Positions 17,011 to 26,335 of a stretch of 64,000 nucleotides of DNA are shown here, piece after piece. The DNA is taken from positions 533,835 to 597,834 of the forward strand of contig NZ_CAJYMB010000147.1 of assembly GCF_913775985.1 (NCBI RefSeq), given 5' to 3'. The DNA comes from an uncultured Pluralibacter sp. GTDB taxonomy: Bacteria; Pseudomonadota; Gammaproteobacteria; Enterobacterales; Enterobacteriaceae. Each line of letters starts with the position of its first letter. Within the stretch, counting starts at the first letter, position 1. The position numbers and the translations under genes are program-made. The notes under the pieces were generated by a model. That model was not told the origin of the DNA, searched no databases, and saw nothing but the letters and a program-made list of their open reading frames with translations.

Positions 17011-18983
17011 GCCACCGCATCGCGCGTTTTCCGGCGTTTCTGCTGCTGGTTCTGGCCGGCGCGGCGTGCTGGCTGAGCTGGCACAACCTCGGGCAGGCGC
17101 TGCCGCGCGCCCAGTGGCCGCAGGCGCTTCTCCATCCGGATGTCGACAGCATCCGCCAGATGCTGTTTCACTATAGCCTGCTGCCCCGGCTGGCGATTTC
17201 CCTGCTGGTCGGCGCCGGGCTGGGGCTGGCGGGCGTGCTGTTTCAGCAGGTACTGCGCAATCCGCTGGCGGAGCCGACAACCCTCGGCGTTGCGACCGGG
17301 GCGCAGCTGGGCATCACCGTAACAACCCTGTGGGCGATCCCCGGCAGCGGGCAGGCCGCGGCGCTGATTGGCGCGTGTCTGGTCGGGCTGCTGGTCTTTG
17401 GCGTCTCCTGGGGCAAGCGCCTCTCGCCGGTGACGCTGATCCTGGCGGGGCTGGTAGTGAGTATGTACTGCGGGGCGATAAACCAGCTGCTGGCGCTCTT
17501 TTTTCACGATAGCCTGCAGAGCATGTTTTTGTGGAGCAGCGGCACTCTGACCCAGAGCGACTGGCGGGTGGTGCAGCATTTGTGGCCGCAGCTGCTCGGC
17601 GGCGCGATGCTGACGCTGGCTCTGCTGCGCCCGCTGACCCTGATGGGGCTGGACGACGGCGTGGCCCGTAATCTCGGCCTGGCGCTCTCGCTGGCCCGGC
17701 TGGCGGCGCTGACGCTGGCAATCGTTATCAGCGCGCTGCTGGTCAACGCGGTGGGCATTATCGGTTTTATCGGCCTGTTTGCCCCGCTGCTGGCGAAGCT
17801 GCTCGGCGCGCGGCGTCTGCTGGCCCGCCTGCTGCTGGCACCGCTGATCGGCGCGCTGCTGCTGTGGCTGTCAGATCAGATTATCCTCTGGCTCTCCAGC
17901 GTGTGGATGGAAGTCTCTACCGGCTCGGTGACCGCGCTGCTCGGCGCGCCGCTGCTGCTGTGGCTGCTGCCGCGCCTGCGCAGCATTAGTGCTCCGGTGA
18001 TGAACGCCGCCGACAATCCGCGCGCCGAGCGCCAGCGGGTGCTCATCTGGGCGCTGGCCGGGCTGGCGCTGCTGCTGCTGGCGGTCGTTATTGCCCTGTC
18101 GCTGGGGCGCGGGGCGCAAGGATGGTACTGGGCCAGCAGCGAGCAGCTGCAGGCGCTGCTGCCGTGGCGCGCTCCGCGCGTGCTGGCGGCGCTGATGGCC
18201 GGGATGATGCTGGCGGTAGCGGGCTGCATTATTCAGCGCTTAACCGGAAACCCGATGGCGAGCCCGGAAGTACTGGGGATCTCCTCCGGTGCGGCGTTTG
18301 GCGTGGTGCTGATGCTGTTTTTCGTCTCCGGCAATGCGTTCGGCTGGCTGCTGCCGGCCGGCAGCCTGGGCGCGGCGGCGACGCTGCTGGTGATTATGAT
18401 CGCTGCCGGACGCGGCGGATTTTCGCCGCACCGAATGCTGCTGGCCGGGATGGCGCTCAGTACCGCGTTCACCATGCTGCTGATGCTGCTGCAGGCCAGC
18501 GGCGATCCGCGTATGGCGCAGATCCTGACCTGGATCTCCGGTTCGACCTACAGCGCGACCTACCAGCAGGCACTGTACACCGGCGCGGTGATGCTGGTTC
18601 TGCTGTTGCTGACCCCGCTGTGCCGCCGCTGGCTGACGGTGCTGCCGCTCGGCGGGGAAACCGCGCGGGCGGTGGGGATGGCGCTAACGCCTTCGCGGAT
18701 CGGGCTACTGCTGCTGTCTGCCGGGCTGACGGCGGCGGCAACCATGACTATCGGGCCGCTGAGCTTCGTCGGGCTGATGGCGCCGCACATTGCGCGGATG
18801 ATGGGATTCCGGCGGGCGATGCCGCACATTATCGTGTCGGCGCTGGCGGGGGGGATTTTGCTGGTGCTGGCGGACTGGTGCGGGCGGATGGTGCTGTTTC
18901 CCTACCAGATCCCGGCAGGCCTGCTGTCGACCTTTATCGGCGCGCCGTACTTTATCTACCTTCTGCGCAAGCAGAGCCGCTAG
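17007..18983 (+). CDS. fhuB: Ferrichrome ABC transporter permease FhuB (two fused permease halves)
   Basis: Inner-membrane channel of the Fhu importer. 658 residues (660 in E. coli), made of two homologous BtuC-like halves of about ten helices each; unlike most family members the two halves are fused. The paired GNPLA/EP and GNPMASPEVLG loops show the internal duplication (NPLAEPTTLGVATGA and NPMASPEVLGISSGA). The start at 17007 (MSHRIARF) overlaps fhuD; the longer open frame upstream lies inside fhuD. Leucine codons are almost all CTG, making the segment very GC-rich. Confidence 0.96.
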   Translation: MSHRIARFPAFLLLVLAGAACWLSWHNLGQALPRAQWPQALLHPDVDSIRQMLFHYSLLPRLAISLLVGAGLGLAGVLFQQVLRNPLAEPTTLGVATGAQLGITVTTLWAIPGSGQAAALIGACLVGLLVFGVSWGKRLSPVTLILAGLVVSMYCGAINQLLALFFHDSLQSMFLWSSGTLTQSDWRVVQHLWPQLLGGAMLTLALLRPLTLMGLDDGVARNLGLALSLARLAALTLAIVISALLVNAVGIIGFIGLFAPLLAKLLGARRLLARLLLAPLIGALLLWLSDQIILWLSSVWMEVSTGSVTALLGAPLLLWLLPRLRSISAPVMNAADNPRAERQRVLIWALAGLALLLLAVVIALSLGRGAQGWYWASSEQLQALLPWRAPRVLAALMAGMMLAVAGCIIQRLTGNPMASPEVLGISSGAAFGVVLMLFFVSGNAFGWLLPAGSLGAAATLLVIMIAAGRGGFSPHRMLLAGMALSTAFTMLLMLLQASGDPRMAQILTWISGSTYSATYQQALYTGAVMLVLLLLTPLCRRWLTVLPLGGETARAVGMALTPSRIGLLLLSAGLTAAATMTIGPLSFVGLMAPHIARMMGFRRAMPHIIVSALAGGILLVLADWCGRMVLFPYQIPAGLLSTFIGAPYFIYLLRKQSR

Positions 18984-18992
18984 ACAGGACTG

Positions 18993-19014
18993 GCCCTCAC
19001 CGGGAGGTGAGGGC
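18993..19014. terminator. Hairpin between convergent fhuB and hemL
   Basis: An 8-bp perfect stem (18993-19000 with 19007-19014, 6-nt loop) followed on the plus side by GATTTTA. It probably ends fhu transcription and may serve both genes. Confidence 0.6.
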
Positions 19015-19021
19015 GCTGATT

Positions 19022-20302
19022 TTAGAGCTGAGCGAATGCTTTACGAGCCGCGTCGATGGTGCGGTTAATGTCCTCTTCGCTGTGCGCCACGGACATAAAG
19101 CCTGCCTCAAACGCCGACGGCGCCAGATAGACGCCTTCCTCAAGCATCAGGTGGAAGAAGCGCTTGAAGCGTTCCACGTCGCATTTCACCACGTCCTGAT
19201 AGCAGGTTACGGTTTTGGCATCGGTAAAGAAAATGCCGAACATGCCGCCCACGTTGTTAACCACCAGCGGGATATTGGCTTCTGCTGCCGCCTCCAGCAG
19301 GCCTTCTGCCAGCTGGTTGGTCAGGGCGGTCAGGGTTTCATGCACGCCGGGCTGAGCTACTTCATTCAGGCAGGCAAAACCGGCCGCCATCGCAATCGGG
19401 TTACCGGAAAGCGTACCGGCCTGGTATACCGGGCCGGTCGGGGCGATAGCTTCCATCACCTCGCGGCGGCCGCCGAAAGCGCCCACCGGCATGCCGCCGC
19501 CGATGATTTTGCCGAGGCAGGTCAGATCGGGAACCACGTTGTAGTAGTCCTGCGCGCCCGCCAGCGCCACGCGGAAGCCGGTCATCACTTCGTCGATGAT
19601 CAGCAGCGCGCCAAATTCGTCGCACAGGGCGCGCAGACCCTGCAGGAAGCCGGGCTGCGGCGGAATGCAGTTCATGTTGCCCGCTACCGGCTCAACGATG
19701 ATGCAGGCGATCTCCTGCGGATACTGCTCGAAGGCGGCGCGTACGGAGTCCAGATCGTTATAGGTGCAGGTCAGAGTGTGCTTTGCGAAATCCGCCGGTA
19801 CGCCCGGGGAGTTCGGCTGGCCGAGGGTCAGCGCCCCGGATCCCGCTTTAACCAGCAGGCAGTCGGCGTGGCCGTGGTAGCAGCCTTCAAACTTGATGAT
19901 TTTATCCCGGCCGGTAAAACCGCGGGCGAGGCGGATCGCGCTCATGGTCGCTTCGGTCCCGGAGTTCACCATCCGCACCATATCCATGGTCGGCACCAGC
20001 TCGGTGACCAGCTCCGCCATTTTTACTTCCATTTCAGTCGGCGCGCCAAAGCTCAGGCCGCGCTCTGCGGCTTCAATCACCGCGTTGCGAATGGCCGGGT
20101 GGTTATGCCCCAGCACCATCGGGCCCCACGAGCCCACATAGTCAATATAGGCTTTGCTATCAACGTCATACAGATAAGCGCCGTCGGCGCGCTCGATAAA
20201 CAGCGGCGTGCCGCCGACGCCGGTAAACGCGCGTACCGGTGAGTTGACGCCGCCGGGGATCAGATTACGGGCGGCGCTGTAGAGATTCTCAGATTTACTC
20301 AT
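19022..20302 (-). CDS. hemL: Glutamate-1-semialdehyde 2,1-aminomutase
   Basis: PLP enzyme converting glutamate-1-semialdehyde to 5-aminolevulinate, the haem and tetrapyrrole precursor in the C5 pathway. 426 residues, full length. The PLP lysine is Lys265 in [11 protein letters not shown]; other conserved parts are [15 protein letters not shown], the gating loop region [16 protein letters not shown], and [10 protein letters not shown]. It converges with fhuB and is divergent from clcA, about 180 bp away. The pairing of haem supply and iron import is positional only. Confidence 0.97.
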   Translation of the reverse strand: MSKSENLYSAARNLIPGGVNSPVRAFTGVGGTPLFIERADGAYLYDVDSKAYIDYVGSWGPMVLGHNHPAIRNAVIEAAERGLSFGAPTEMEVKMAELVTELVPTMDMVRMVNSGTEATMSAIRLARGFTGRDKIIKFEGCYHGHADCLLVKAGSGALTLGQPNSPGVPADFAKHTLTCTYNDLDSVRAAFEQYPQEIACIIVEPVAGNMNCIPPQPGFLQGLRALCDEFGALLIIDEVMTGFRVALAGAQDYYNVVPDLTCLGKIIGGGMPVGAFGGRREVMEAIAPTGPVYQAGTLSGNPIAMAAGFACLNEVAQPGVHETLTALTNQLAEGLLEAAAEANIPLVVNNVGGMFGIFFTDAKTVTCYQDVVKCDVERFKRFFHLMLEEGVYLAPSAFEAGFMSVAHSEEDINRTIDAARKAFAQL

Positions 20303-20483
20303 GGCGAGGTTCCTGGTTCGTTGAAAGCGTGTTAGCCAACTATTCTAAGTTATTCCCGGCGAGTTATGAAAGTTTTGCCCAATTGAAACAATCCGGGAGA
20401 GAGGCATTTTTTTGACGACGCGCCGCGCGACGCTGGTTACAATGCGTCCTGCGAAAATTGTATTACCAATAAATGATAATGGC

Positions 20484-21896
20484 ATGAAAGCAAATACTCC
20501 CTCTTTTGAGTCACAACAAATTATCCGGCTGCGGCGCGGCGATGCGGTGCGTCGGCTGGTACAAAGGGACAAGACGCCGCTGGCGGTGTTGCTGATGGCC
20601 GCCGTCGTCGGCACGCTGGCGGGGCTGGTCGGCGTGGGGTTTGAGCGCGCCGTCCACTGGGTGCAGACCGTGCGTGTCGATGCGCTGGTGCACACCAACA
20701 GCATTCTGGTCTGGCCGCTGGCGTTTATCCTCTCCGGACTGCTGGCGATGGTTGGCTACTGGCTGATGCGCCGCTTTGCGCCAGAGGCGGGCGGCTCCGG
20801 CATTCCCGAAATTGAAGGGGCGCTGGAGGAACTGCGGCCGGTGCGCTGGTGGCGGGTCATTCCGGTGAAATTCATCGGCGGGATGGGGACCCTCGGCGCC
20901 GGCATGGTGCTGGGGCGCGAAGGGCCGACGGTGCAGCTCGGCGGTAACGTCGGGCGGATGGTGCTGGATATTTTCCGCATGCGCAAACCTGAGGCTCGCC
21001 ATACGTTGCTGGCCACCGGCGCGGCGGCGGGTCTGACGGCGGCGTTTAACGCCCCGCTGGCCGGGATCCTGTTTATTCTCGAAGAGATGCGCCCGCAGTT
21101 TCGCTACAACCTTATCTCCATCAAAGCCGTATTTATCGGCGTGATCATGTCCTGCGTGGTCTTTCGTATCTTCAATGGCGAAAGCGCGGTCATTGAAGTG
21201 GGCAAGCTCACCGATGCGCCGGTCAACACGCTGTGGCTGTATCTGATACTGGGCATGATTTTTGGCTGCGTCGGACCGCTGTTTAATTTTCTGGTGCTGC
21301 GCACCCAGGATATGTTCCAGCGCATACACGGCGGCGATATCACAAAGTGGGTGCTGATTGGCGGCCTGCTGGGCGGACTGTGCGGCGTACTCGGGCTGAT
21401 TGAGCCGGAGGCGGCGGGAGGCGGTTTCGATCTGATCCCCATTGCCGCCGCGGGCAAGTACGGCGTCGGTCTGCTGATCTTTATTTTCGTTGCCCGGGTA
21501 GTCACTACCCTGCTGTGCTTCTCCTCCGGCGCGCCGGGCGGCATTTTTGCGCCAATGCTGGCGCTGGGTACGCTGCTGGGTACCGCCTTCGGCATGGCGG
21601 CGGCAGTCTGGTTCCCGGCCTATCATTTACAGGCGGGCACCTTCGCCATTGCCGGGATGGGGGCGCTGTTCGCGGCCTCGGTGCGTGCGCCGCTTACCGG
21701 GATCGTGCTGGTGCTGGAGATGACCGATAACTATCAGCTCATTTTGCCGATGATTATTACCTGCCTCGGCGCTACCCTGCTGGCGCAGTTTCTCGGCGGC
21801 AAGCCGCTGTACTCGACAATTCTGGCGCGCACGCTGGCAAAGCAAAATGCCGAAAAGGCACAGCAGGAGAAGCCGATTGCCGGGCAGACCACTTGA
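20484..21896 (+). CDS. clcA: H+/Cl- exchange transporter ClcA
   Basis: Inner-membrane antiporter moving two chloride per proton, contributing to extreme acid resistance. 470 residues (473 in E. coli). Chloride-binding GSGIPE (Ser105), gating glutamate Glu146 in GREGP, proton glutamate Glu201 in [15 protein letters not shown] and the late tyrosine in KPLYS are intact. The start at 20484 (MKANTPSF) is chosen by homology; the frame is open 24 codons further up. TACAAT at 20438-20443 could be its -10, but the TTGACG before it is 20 bp away, too far for a normal promoter. Confidence 0.95.
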   Translation: MKANTPSFESQQIIRLRRGDAVRRLVQRDKTPLAVLLMAAVVGTLAGLVGVGFERAVHWVQTVRVDALVHTNSILVWPLAFILSGLLAMVGYWLMRRFAPEAGGSGIPEIEGALEELRPVRWWRVIPVKFIGGMGTLGAGMVLGREGPTVQLGGNVGRMVLDIFRMRKPEARHTLLATGAAAGLTAAFNAPLAGILFILEEMRPQFRYNLISIKAVFIGVIMSCVVFRIFNGESAVIEVGKLTDAPVNTLWLYLILGMIFGCVGPLFNFLVLRTQDMFQRIHGGDITKWVLIGGLLGGLCGVLGLIEPEAAGGGFDLIPIAAAGKYGVGLLIFIFVARVVTTLLCFSSGAPGGIFAPMLALGTLLGTAFGMAAAVWFPAYHLQAGTFAIAGMGALFAASVRAPLTGIVLVLEMTDNYQLILPMIITCLGATLLAQFLGGKPLYSTILARTLAKQNAEKAQQEKPIAGQTT

Positions 21897-21905
21897 ACGA
21901 TCGGG

Positions 21906-21953
21906 TTGCGTGTCGGATAATGGCTAATTATATCTGGCTAAAGTATCGCCAGA
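21906..21953 (+). promoter_or_regulatory. Candidate promoter and leader hairpin upstream of erpA
   Basis: TTGCGT (21906-21911) and TATATC (21929-21934) are 17 bp apart. An inverted repeat TCTGGC...GCCAGA (21933-21938 with 21948-21953) follows and would lie at the start of the erpA leader. It lacks a T tract, so it does not look like a clcA terminator. E. coli erpA is regulated by IscR and RyhB; I cannot identify an IscR site with confidence. Confidence 0.35.
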
Positions 21954-21976
21954 TGCTGAATAACCGGGAGTAAGAA

Positions 21977-22321
21977 ATGAGCGATGACGTAGCGCTGCCC
22001 CTGCAGTTTACCGATGCAGCGGCCAGTAAAGTAAAGAACCTGATTGCCGATGAAGATAATCCGAACCTGAAACTGCGCGTCTACATTACCGGCGGCGGCT
22101 GCAGCGGTTTTCAGTATGGCTTTACCTTTGACGATCAGGTCAACGACGGCGATATGACCATCGAGAAGCAGGGGGTTGGCCTGGTGGTTGATCCGATGAG
22201 CCTGCAGTATCTGGTCGGCGGTTCGGTGGATTACACCGAAGGTCTGGAAGGTTCGCGCTTTATCGTGACCAACCCGAACGCCAAAAGCACCTGCGGCTGC
22301 GGCTCCTCGTTCAGCGTCTGA
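21977..22321 (+). CDS. erpA: Iron-sulfur cluster insertion protein ErpA (A-type carrier)
   Basis: Delivers Fe-S clusters to target enzymes including those of isoprenoid synthesis (IspG/IspH) and respiration. 114 residues, the family norm, with the three cluster ligands Cys42 ([10 protein letters not shown]), Cys106 and Cys108 (STCGCGSS). A GGGAGTAAGAA ribosome site precedes the ATG. It is a single gene, convergent with yadS. Confidence 0.97.
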   Translation: MSDDVALPLQFTDAAASKVKNLIADEDNPNLKLRVYITGGGCSGFQYGFTFDDQVNDGDMTIEKQGVGLVVDPMSLQYLVGGSVDYTEGLEGSRFIVTNPNAKSTCGCGSSFSV

Positions 22322-22335
22322 TCAGTACCGTCTCT

Positions 22336-22357
22336 TGCCCGGCCAGCGCGCCGGGCA
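22336..22357. terminator. Hairpin between convergent erpA and yadS
   Basis: An 8-bp perfect stem (22336-22343 with 22350-22357, 6-nt loop) sits 15 bp after the erpA stop. No T tract follows on either strand, so terminator function is only likely. Confidence 0.45.
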
Positions 22358-22382
22358 GGGGAGTTCCTCTCTCAGCAACACC

Positions 22383-23006
22383 TCAGCGAATTTTATCATC
22401 CAGCGCAAATGTCGGCAGCTTCAGGTGCCAGTAAATCGCCGCCAGACGGATCGCCAGCGTCACCAGCATGCCGAGCATTGAGGCGTTTTCCAGCGGCATG
22501 CCGAAGGTATAGTGCGCCGTGGCGTGCACTATGCCGCCCGCGATGCAGGCCGTGGCGTAGATTTCGGTGCGCAGGATCATCGGCACCTCGCGGGCCAGCA
22601 CGTCGCGGATAATGCCGCCGCCCACGCCGGTGACCACGCCCATGCAGACCGCCACCAGCGGGCCGGTACCGGCGAGAAAGGCCTTGTTAACGCCGATGCC
22701 GACGAATACCGCCAGGCCGACGGCGTCCAGTACCGGCAGCATCCACTTCGGCATTCTGCGCGGCTGGCGCACCAGCAGAATGGTCAGCATGCTGGTGATC
22801 ATCGCCACCACCAGATCGGTCGGATCTTTGACCCAGAAAACCGGACCGTGGGCCAGCGCCATATCGCGAATGGTGCCCCCGCCAACGGCGGTAACGACCC
22901 CGAGCACCAGCACGCCGAACGGATCCATCCGCAGCTTGCCGGCCAGCAGCACGCCAGAGATCGCAAACACGGCGGTTCCCACAATATCCAGCCAGTAGAC
23001 GAGCAT
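22383..23006 (-). CDS. yadS: TRIC-family (UPF0126) membrane protein YadS
   Basis: 207 residues, seven predicted helices formed by two repeats of the glycine-rich UPF0126 domain (AVGGGTIRDMAL and GVGGGIIRDVLA show the duplication). The family includes prokaryotic TRIC cation channels and a bacterial glycine transporter, so a small-solute channel is plausible; substrate here is unknown. It ends the mtn-btuF-yadS run, starting 14 bp after btuF. Confidence 0.88.
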   Translation of the reverse strand: MLVYWLDIVGTAVFAISGVLLAGKLRMDPFGVLVLGVVTAVGGGTIRDMALAHGPVFWVKDPTDLVVAMITSMLTILLVRQPRRMPKWMLPVLDAVGLAVFVGIGVNKAFLAGTGPLVAVCMGVVTGVGGGIIRDVLAREVPMILRTEIYATACIAGGIVHATAHYTFGMPLENASMLGMLVTLAIRLAAIYWHLKLPTFALDDKIR

Positions 23007-23020
23007 TAACCTGTTTCCCG

Positions 23021-23821
23021 TTAGTTAAGCTGCGCCAGCGCGGCGCAAAGTTGTTCTGCGGCGAGGATAATACGCGGCGAAGCGCGCTCGAACCAGTCGC
23101 GATTGACGGTAATCACCGGGATCTTAAGCTGATCGTGCCAAAACTGGCGAATATTCGCCGCAGTAGCGCTATCGCCAGCGGCGACAATCGCCTGCGGGTG
23201 GCGGGTTAACACCTGCTCGCGGCTAATCTGCGGCCAGGGGACGGGGCTGTCGGCGAAGATGTTTTCTGCGCCGCAGGTCTGCAATATCTGGTTCTGAATG
23301 GAGTCTTTATTACTGGTAAACAGTGGCGTGAGGCCAAACTGCATAAAAACGCGCTTTTTGTCACCGCGTTGATAACGCGCCTGCAGGCGGTGAAGATCGT
23401 TCAGCATTGCCCGCGCGGTTTCGCGGGCTTTTTGCGGCTGCGGGCTCCAGGCCGCCAGCTGAACGATGGCATCGGCAATGCTCTCGACGCTACCGGCCTC
23501 AATCCACAGCACCTTTATGCCGAGCGCGCGCAGCTGATTTACCTGGCGTTCGGGGTTGCCGCTGCGCCAGGCGAGCACGACGTCAGGCTTCAGGGCAAGA
23601 ATGCGCTCAATGTTAATTCCCTGCCAGCTTGCTACCCGTTCGATACCGGCGGCCTGCGGCGGGTAATCAGAATAGTCGCTGACCGCCAGCGGCGTAATGC
23701 CGGCGGCGAAGGCCAGTTCGGTATTGGCGGGAGAGAGGCTGATGACTCTCGGCGCGGCAAGCAGCCACGCCGGAAGCAGCATCAGCAGGGCGATAAGCGT
23801 CCGGGTGCAGGATTTAGCCAT
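23021..23821 (-). CDS. btuF: Vitamin B12-binding periplasmic protein BtuF
   Basis: Captures cobalamin in the periplasm for the BtuCD importer (btuCD lie elsewhere). 266 residues from the ATG at 23821 (MAKSCTRT), as in E. coli; signal peptide of about 22 residues ends WLLA|APR. Conserved [24 protein letters not shown] and [18 protein letters not shown] are visible. It overlaps the mtn stop by 8 nt (ATGGCTAA), so translation is coupled. The central part is more diverged from E. coli than the ends. Confidence 0.95.
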   Translation of the reverse strand: MAKSCTRTLIALLMLLPAWLLAAPRVISLSPANTELAFAAGITPLAVSDYSDYPPQAAGIERVASWQGINIERILALKPDVVLAWRSGNPERQVNQLRALGIKVLWIEAGSVESIADAIVQLAAWSPQPQKARETARAMLNDLHRLQARYQRGDKKRVFMQFGLTPLFTSNKDSIQNQILQTCGAENIFADSPVPWPQISREQVLTRHPQAIVAAGDSATAANIRQFWHDQLKIPVITVNRDWFERASPRIILAAEQLCAALAQLN

Positions 23822-24512
23822 GCGCCAGTTTCTGGACCAGCGCTTCAACCATCAGGCTTGACTGGCTGGCCGCTACGGTAAGGAACTCGTCGAAGCTGAT
23901 GTGCGACTGCTGGTCGGCTACGTCGGAGATAGCGCGCACTACCACAAAGGGAACGCCGAAGTTGTGGCAGACGTGGGCGATTGCGGTAGCTTCCATTTCG
24001 ACGGCCACCGCCTGCGGGAAGTTGTGGCGGATTTTTGCCAGCGCGACGGAGCCGTTGATAAAGGCATCGCCGCTGACAATCAGGCCGCGAACGGCGTTGA
24101 GGTTAAGCTCGCCGATGCAGGTTTCTGCCGCCGCCACCAGTTTCGGATCGGCAGCAAAGGCTGCCGGGCAGCCGGCCATCTGGCCGTACTCGTAACCAAA
24201 GGCGGTAACGTCGGCATCGTGATAGCGGGCTTCGTCGGATACTACAATGTCGCCAACCTTGAGCGTCGAGGCCAGCCCGCCTGCGGAGCCGGTATTGATA
24301 ACAATGTCCGGCTTGAAGTGGTCCAGCAGCAGCGCCGCGCCCATTGCCGCCGCGACTTTGCCAATCCCTGACTTCAGCAGCGCCACGTCAACGCCGTTCA
24401 GCTGGCCGGTATAAATTTCGCTGCCGCCGAGGGTGAGCGTCTGGCGGTTGTCAATTTTGTCGCGCAGTAGCGCCACTTCTTGTTCCATTGCGCCAATAAT
24501 GCCGATTTTCAT
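23814..24512 (-). CDS. mtn: 5'-methylthioadenosine/S-adenosylhomocysteine nucleosidase
   Basis: Hydrolyses MTA, SAH and 5'-deoxyadenosine to adenine plus the ribose product, clearing SAM by-products and feeding AI-2 synthesis. 232 residues, as in E. coli. Active-site Glu12 (AMEQEVALL), the VEMEAT segment with the ribose-binding Met/Glu, and the catalytic Asp in RAISDVAD are intact. First gene of mtn-btuF-yadS; divergent from dgt with an 82-bp gap. Confidence 0.97.
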   Translation of the reverse strand: MKIGIIGAMEQEVALLRDKIDNRQTLTLGGSEIYTGQLNGVDVALLKSGIGKVAAAMGAALLLDHFKPDIVINTGSAGGLASTLKVGDIVVSDEARYHDADVTAFGYEYGQMAGCPAAFAADPKLVAAAETCIGELNLNAVRGLIVSGDAFINGSVALAKIRHNFPQAVAVEMEATAIAHVCHNFGVPFVVVRAISDVADQQSHISFDEFLTVAASQSSLMVEALVQKLAHG

Positions 24513-24594
24513 AGATTTACTCGCGATGTGTCAGGATTAAAGGCATAGTTTATCATGCGCCCAGAGGATGCGCATTTCCGGACCGGGAGAGGCT

Positions 24595-26109
24595 ATGGCT
24601 ACAATGGATTTCCGTAAAAAGATTAACTGGGGTCGGCGCTACCGCGCTTTGCAAACCGCGGCGACCGAGTACGAGATCCTGCGCATCTTTGAAAGCGATC
24701 GCGGGCGCATCATCAATTCACCGGCCATCCGGCGGCTGCAGCAGAAAACCCAGGTGTTTCCGCTGGAGCGCAACGCGTCGGTACGTACCCGGCTGACCCA
24801 CTCAATGGAAGTGCAGCAGGTCGGGCGCTATATCGCCCGGGAAGTGCTGAGCCGCCTTAAGCAGCAGAAGCTGCTGGAAGCATACGGGCTGGATGAGCTG
24901 ACCGGACCGTTTGAGAGCGTGGTCGAGATGGCCTGCCTGATGCACGACATCGGCAACCCGCCGTTCGGCCATTTTGGCGAGGCGGCGATCAATGACTGGT
25001 TCCGCCAGCGGCTGTGGCCGGACGATGCAGCCAGCCAGCCCCTGAGCAACGACCGCTGTACCGTTTCGCCTCTGCTGCTGCGCGATGGCGAAGCGTCTCT
25101 CAATGAGCTGCGGCGCAAGGTCCGCCAGGATTTATGCCAGTTTGAAGGCAACGCGCAGGGTATCCGCATGGTGCATACCCTGATGCGCATGAACCTCACC
25201 TGGGCGCAGGTGGGCTGCATTCTGAAATACACCCGCCCGGCCTGGTGGCGCGGTGAACCGCCCGTGGGCTACAGCTATCTGATGAAAAAGCCCGGTTATT
25301 ACCTCGCGGAAGAAGCCTATATTGCGCGCCTGCGTAAAGAACTTGAGCTGGCGCCTTACAGCCGATTCCCGCTGACCTGGATCATGGAGGCCGCGGACGA
25401 TATCTCTTACTGCGTCGCCGACCTTGAAGACGCGGTTGAAAAACGCATATTTAGCGTCGACCAGCTTTATCAGCATCTTTATGAGGCCTGGGGCACGCAC
25501 GAAAAAGGCTCGCTGTTTGATCAGGTGGTGGAAAATGCCTGGGAAAAGTCCCGCGCCAATTCCTTTAGCCGCAGTGCGGAAGATCAGTTCTTTATGTATT
25601 TACGGGTCAATACTCTGAATAAACTGGTGCCGTACGCCGCCCGCCGCTTTATCGAAAATCTGCCGCAAATTTTTGACGGCAATTTCAATCAGGCGCTGCT
25701 GGAGGACGACAGCGATTATAGCCAGCTGCTCGAACTTTATAAGAGCGTTGCGGTAAAAGAGGTGTTCAGCCATCCCGACGTTGAGCAGCTGGAGCTGCAG
25801 GGATACCGGGTTATCAGCGGGCTGCTGGATATTTATCAGCCGCTGCTGAAACTGTCGCTGAGTGATTTTAGCGAGCTGGTGGAAAAAGAGCGCCTGCGCC
25901 GGTTACCGATTGAGAGCCGCTTATTTCAGAAGCTTTCAACTCGCCATCGGCTGGCTTACGTGGAGGCGGTAAATAAGCTCTCCCGCAGCGCTGTGGATTT
26001 TCCGGCGCTGGAGTTTTATTACCGCTGCCGCCTTATTCAGGATTATATCAGTGGCATGACCGATCTTTACGCATGGGATGAATACCGCCGGCTGATGGCC
26101 GTGGAATAA
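24595..26109 (+). CDS. dgt: Deoxyguanosinetriphosphate triphosphohydrolase
   Basis: HD-domain enzyme splitting dGTP into deoxyguanosine and tripolyphosphate. 504 residues from ATG 24595 ([12 protein letters not shown]), preceded by GGGAGAGGCT; the 9-codon extension upstream is not conserved. Metal ligands of the HD fold are present: His69 ([12 protein letters not shown]), His117-Asp118 ([12 protein letters not shown]) and the late Asp in EAADDISYC. Dgt is known from enterobacteria and also degrades dGTP during phage infection. degP follows after a regulated gap. Confidence 0.96.
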   Translation: MATMDFRKKINWGRRYRALQTAATEYEILRIFESDRGRIINSPAIRRLQQKTQVFPLERNASVRTRLTHSMEVQQVGRYIAREVLSRLKQQKLLEAYGLDELTGPFESVVEMACLMHDIGNPPFGHFGEAAINDWFRQRLWPDDAASQPLSNDRCTVSPLLLRDGEASLNELRRKVRQDLCQFEGNAQGIRMVHTLMRMNLTWAQVGCILKYTRPAWWRGEPPVGYSYLMKKPGYYLAEEAYIARLRKELELAPYSRFPLTWIMEAADDISYCVADLEDAVEKRIFSVDQLYQHLYEAWGTHEKGSLFDQVVENAWEKSRANSFSRSAEDQFFMYLRVNTLNKLVPYAARRFIENLPQIFDGNFNQALLEDDSDYSQLLELYKSVAVKEVFSHPDVEQLELQGYRVISGLLDIYQPLLKLSLSDFSELVEKERLRRLPIESRLFQKLSTRHRLAYVEAVNKLSRSAVDFPALEFYYRCRLIQDYISGMTDLYAWDEYRRLMAVE

Positions 26110-26121
26110 GTCGCGAGTTTT

Positions 26122-26136
26122 GTAAAGATGGACAAT
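26122..26136 (+). promoter_or_regulatory. Possible CpxR half-site upstream of degP
   Basis: GTAAA is followed after 5 nt by ACAAT, an imperfect copy of the GTAAA-N5-GTAAA CpxR box, about 45 bp before the sigma-E -35. degP is a known Cpx target in E. coli. Only one half matches. Confidence 0.35.
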
Positions 26137-26168
26137 ATTTTTTTACTTTTTCCAGAGACTTAAATCCT

Positions 26169-26196
26169 GAACTTCGCGCTATAAAATGAATCTGAT
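26169..26196 (+). promoter_or_regulatory. Sigma-E promoter of degP
   Basis: GAACTT (26169-26174), 16-bp spacer, TCTGAT (26191-26196). This is essentially the E. coli degP sigma-E promoter and fits the consensus GGAACTT/TCTGA. The start codon lies about 140 bp downstream, so the leader is long, as in E. coli. Confidence 0.85.
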
Positions 26197-26335
26197 AAAT
26201 CACCTACGCAGCAATGTATCCACAACATCACGCAAGCTGTCGCAGAATGCCGGGTGGGAATCTCCGGCGCGCAAGGGCGGCTTATTCGACGATGTGTGTA
26301 CCTGTAATGATTTGAATAGAGACTGAGATAGCAAC

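Noticed and set aside
18122..20242. 706-codon open frame on the plus strand across the end of fhuB and antisense to hemL
   Set aside because: It overlaps two firmly identified genes, has no family resemblance and a composition typical of shadow frames in GC-rich DNA.
20511..21626. 371-codon frame antisense to clcA
   Set aside because: It is His/Gln-rich shadow sequence typical of the complement of membrane-protein genes.
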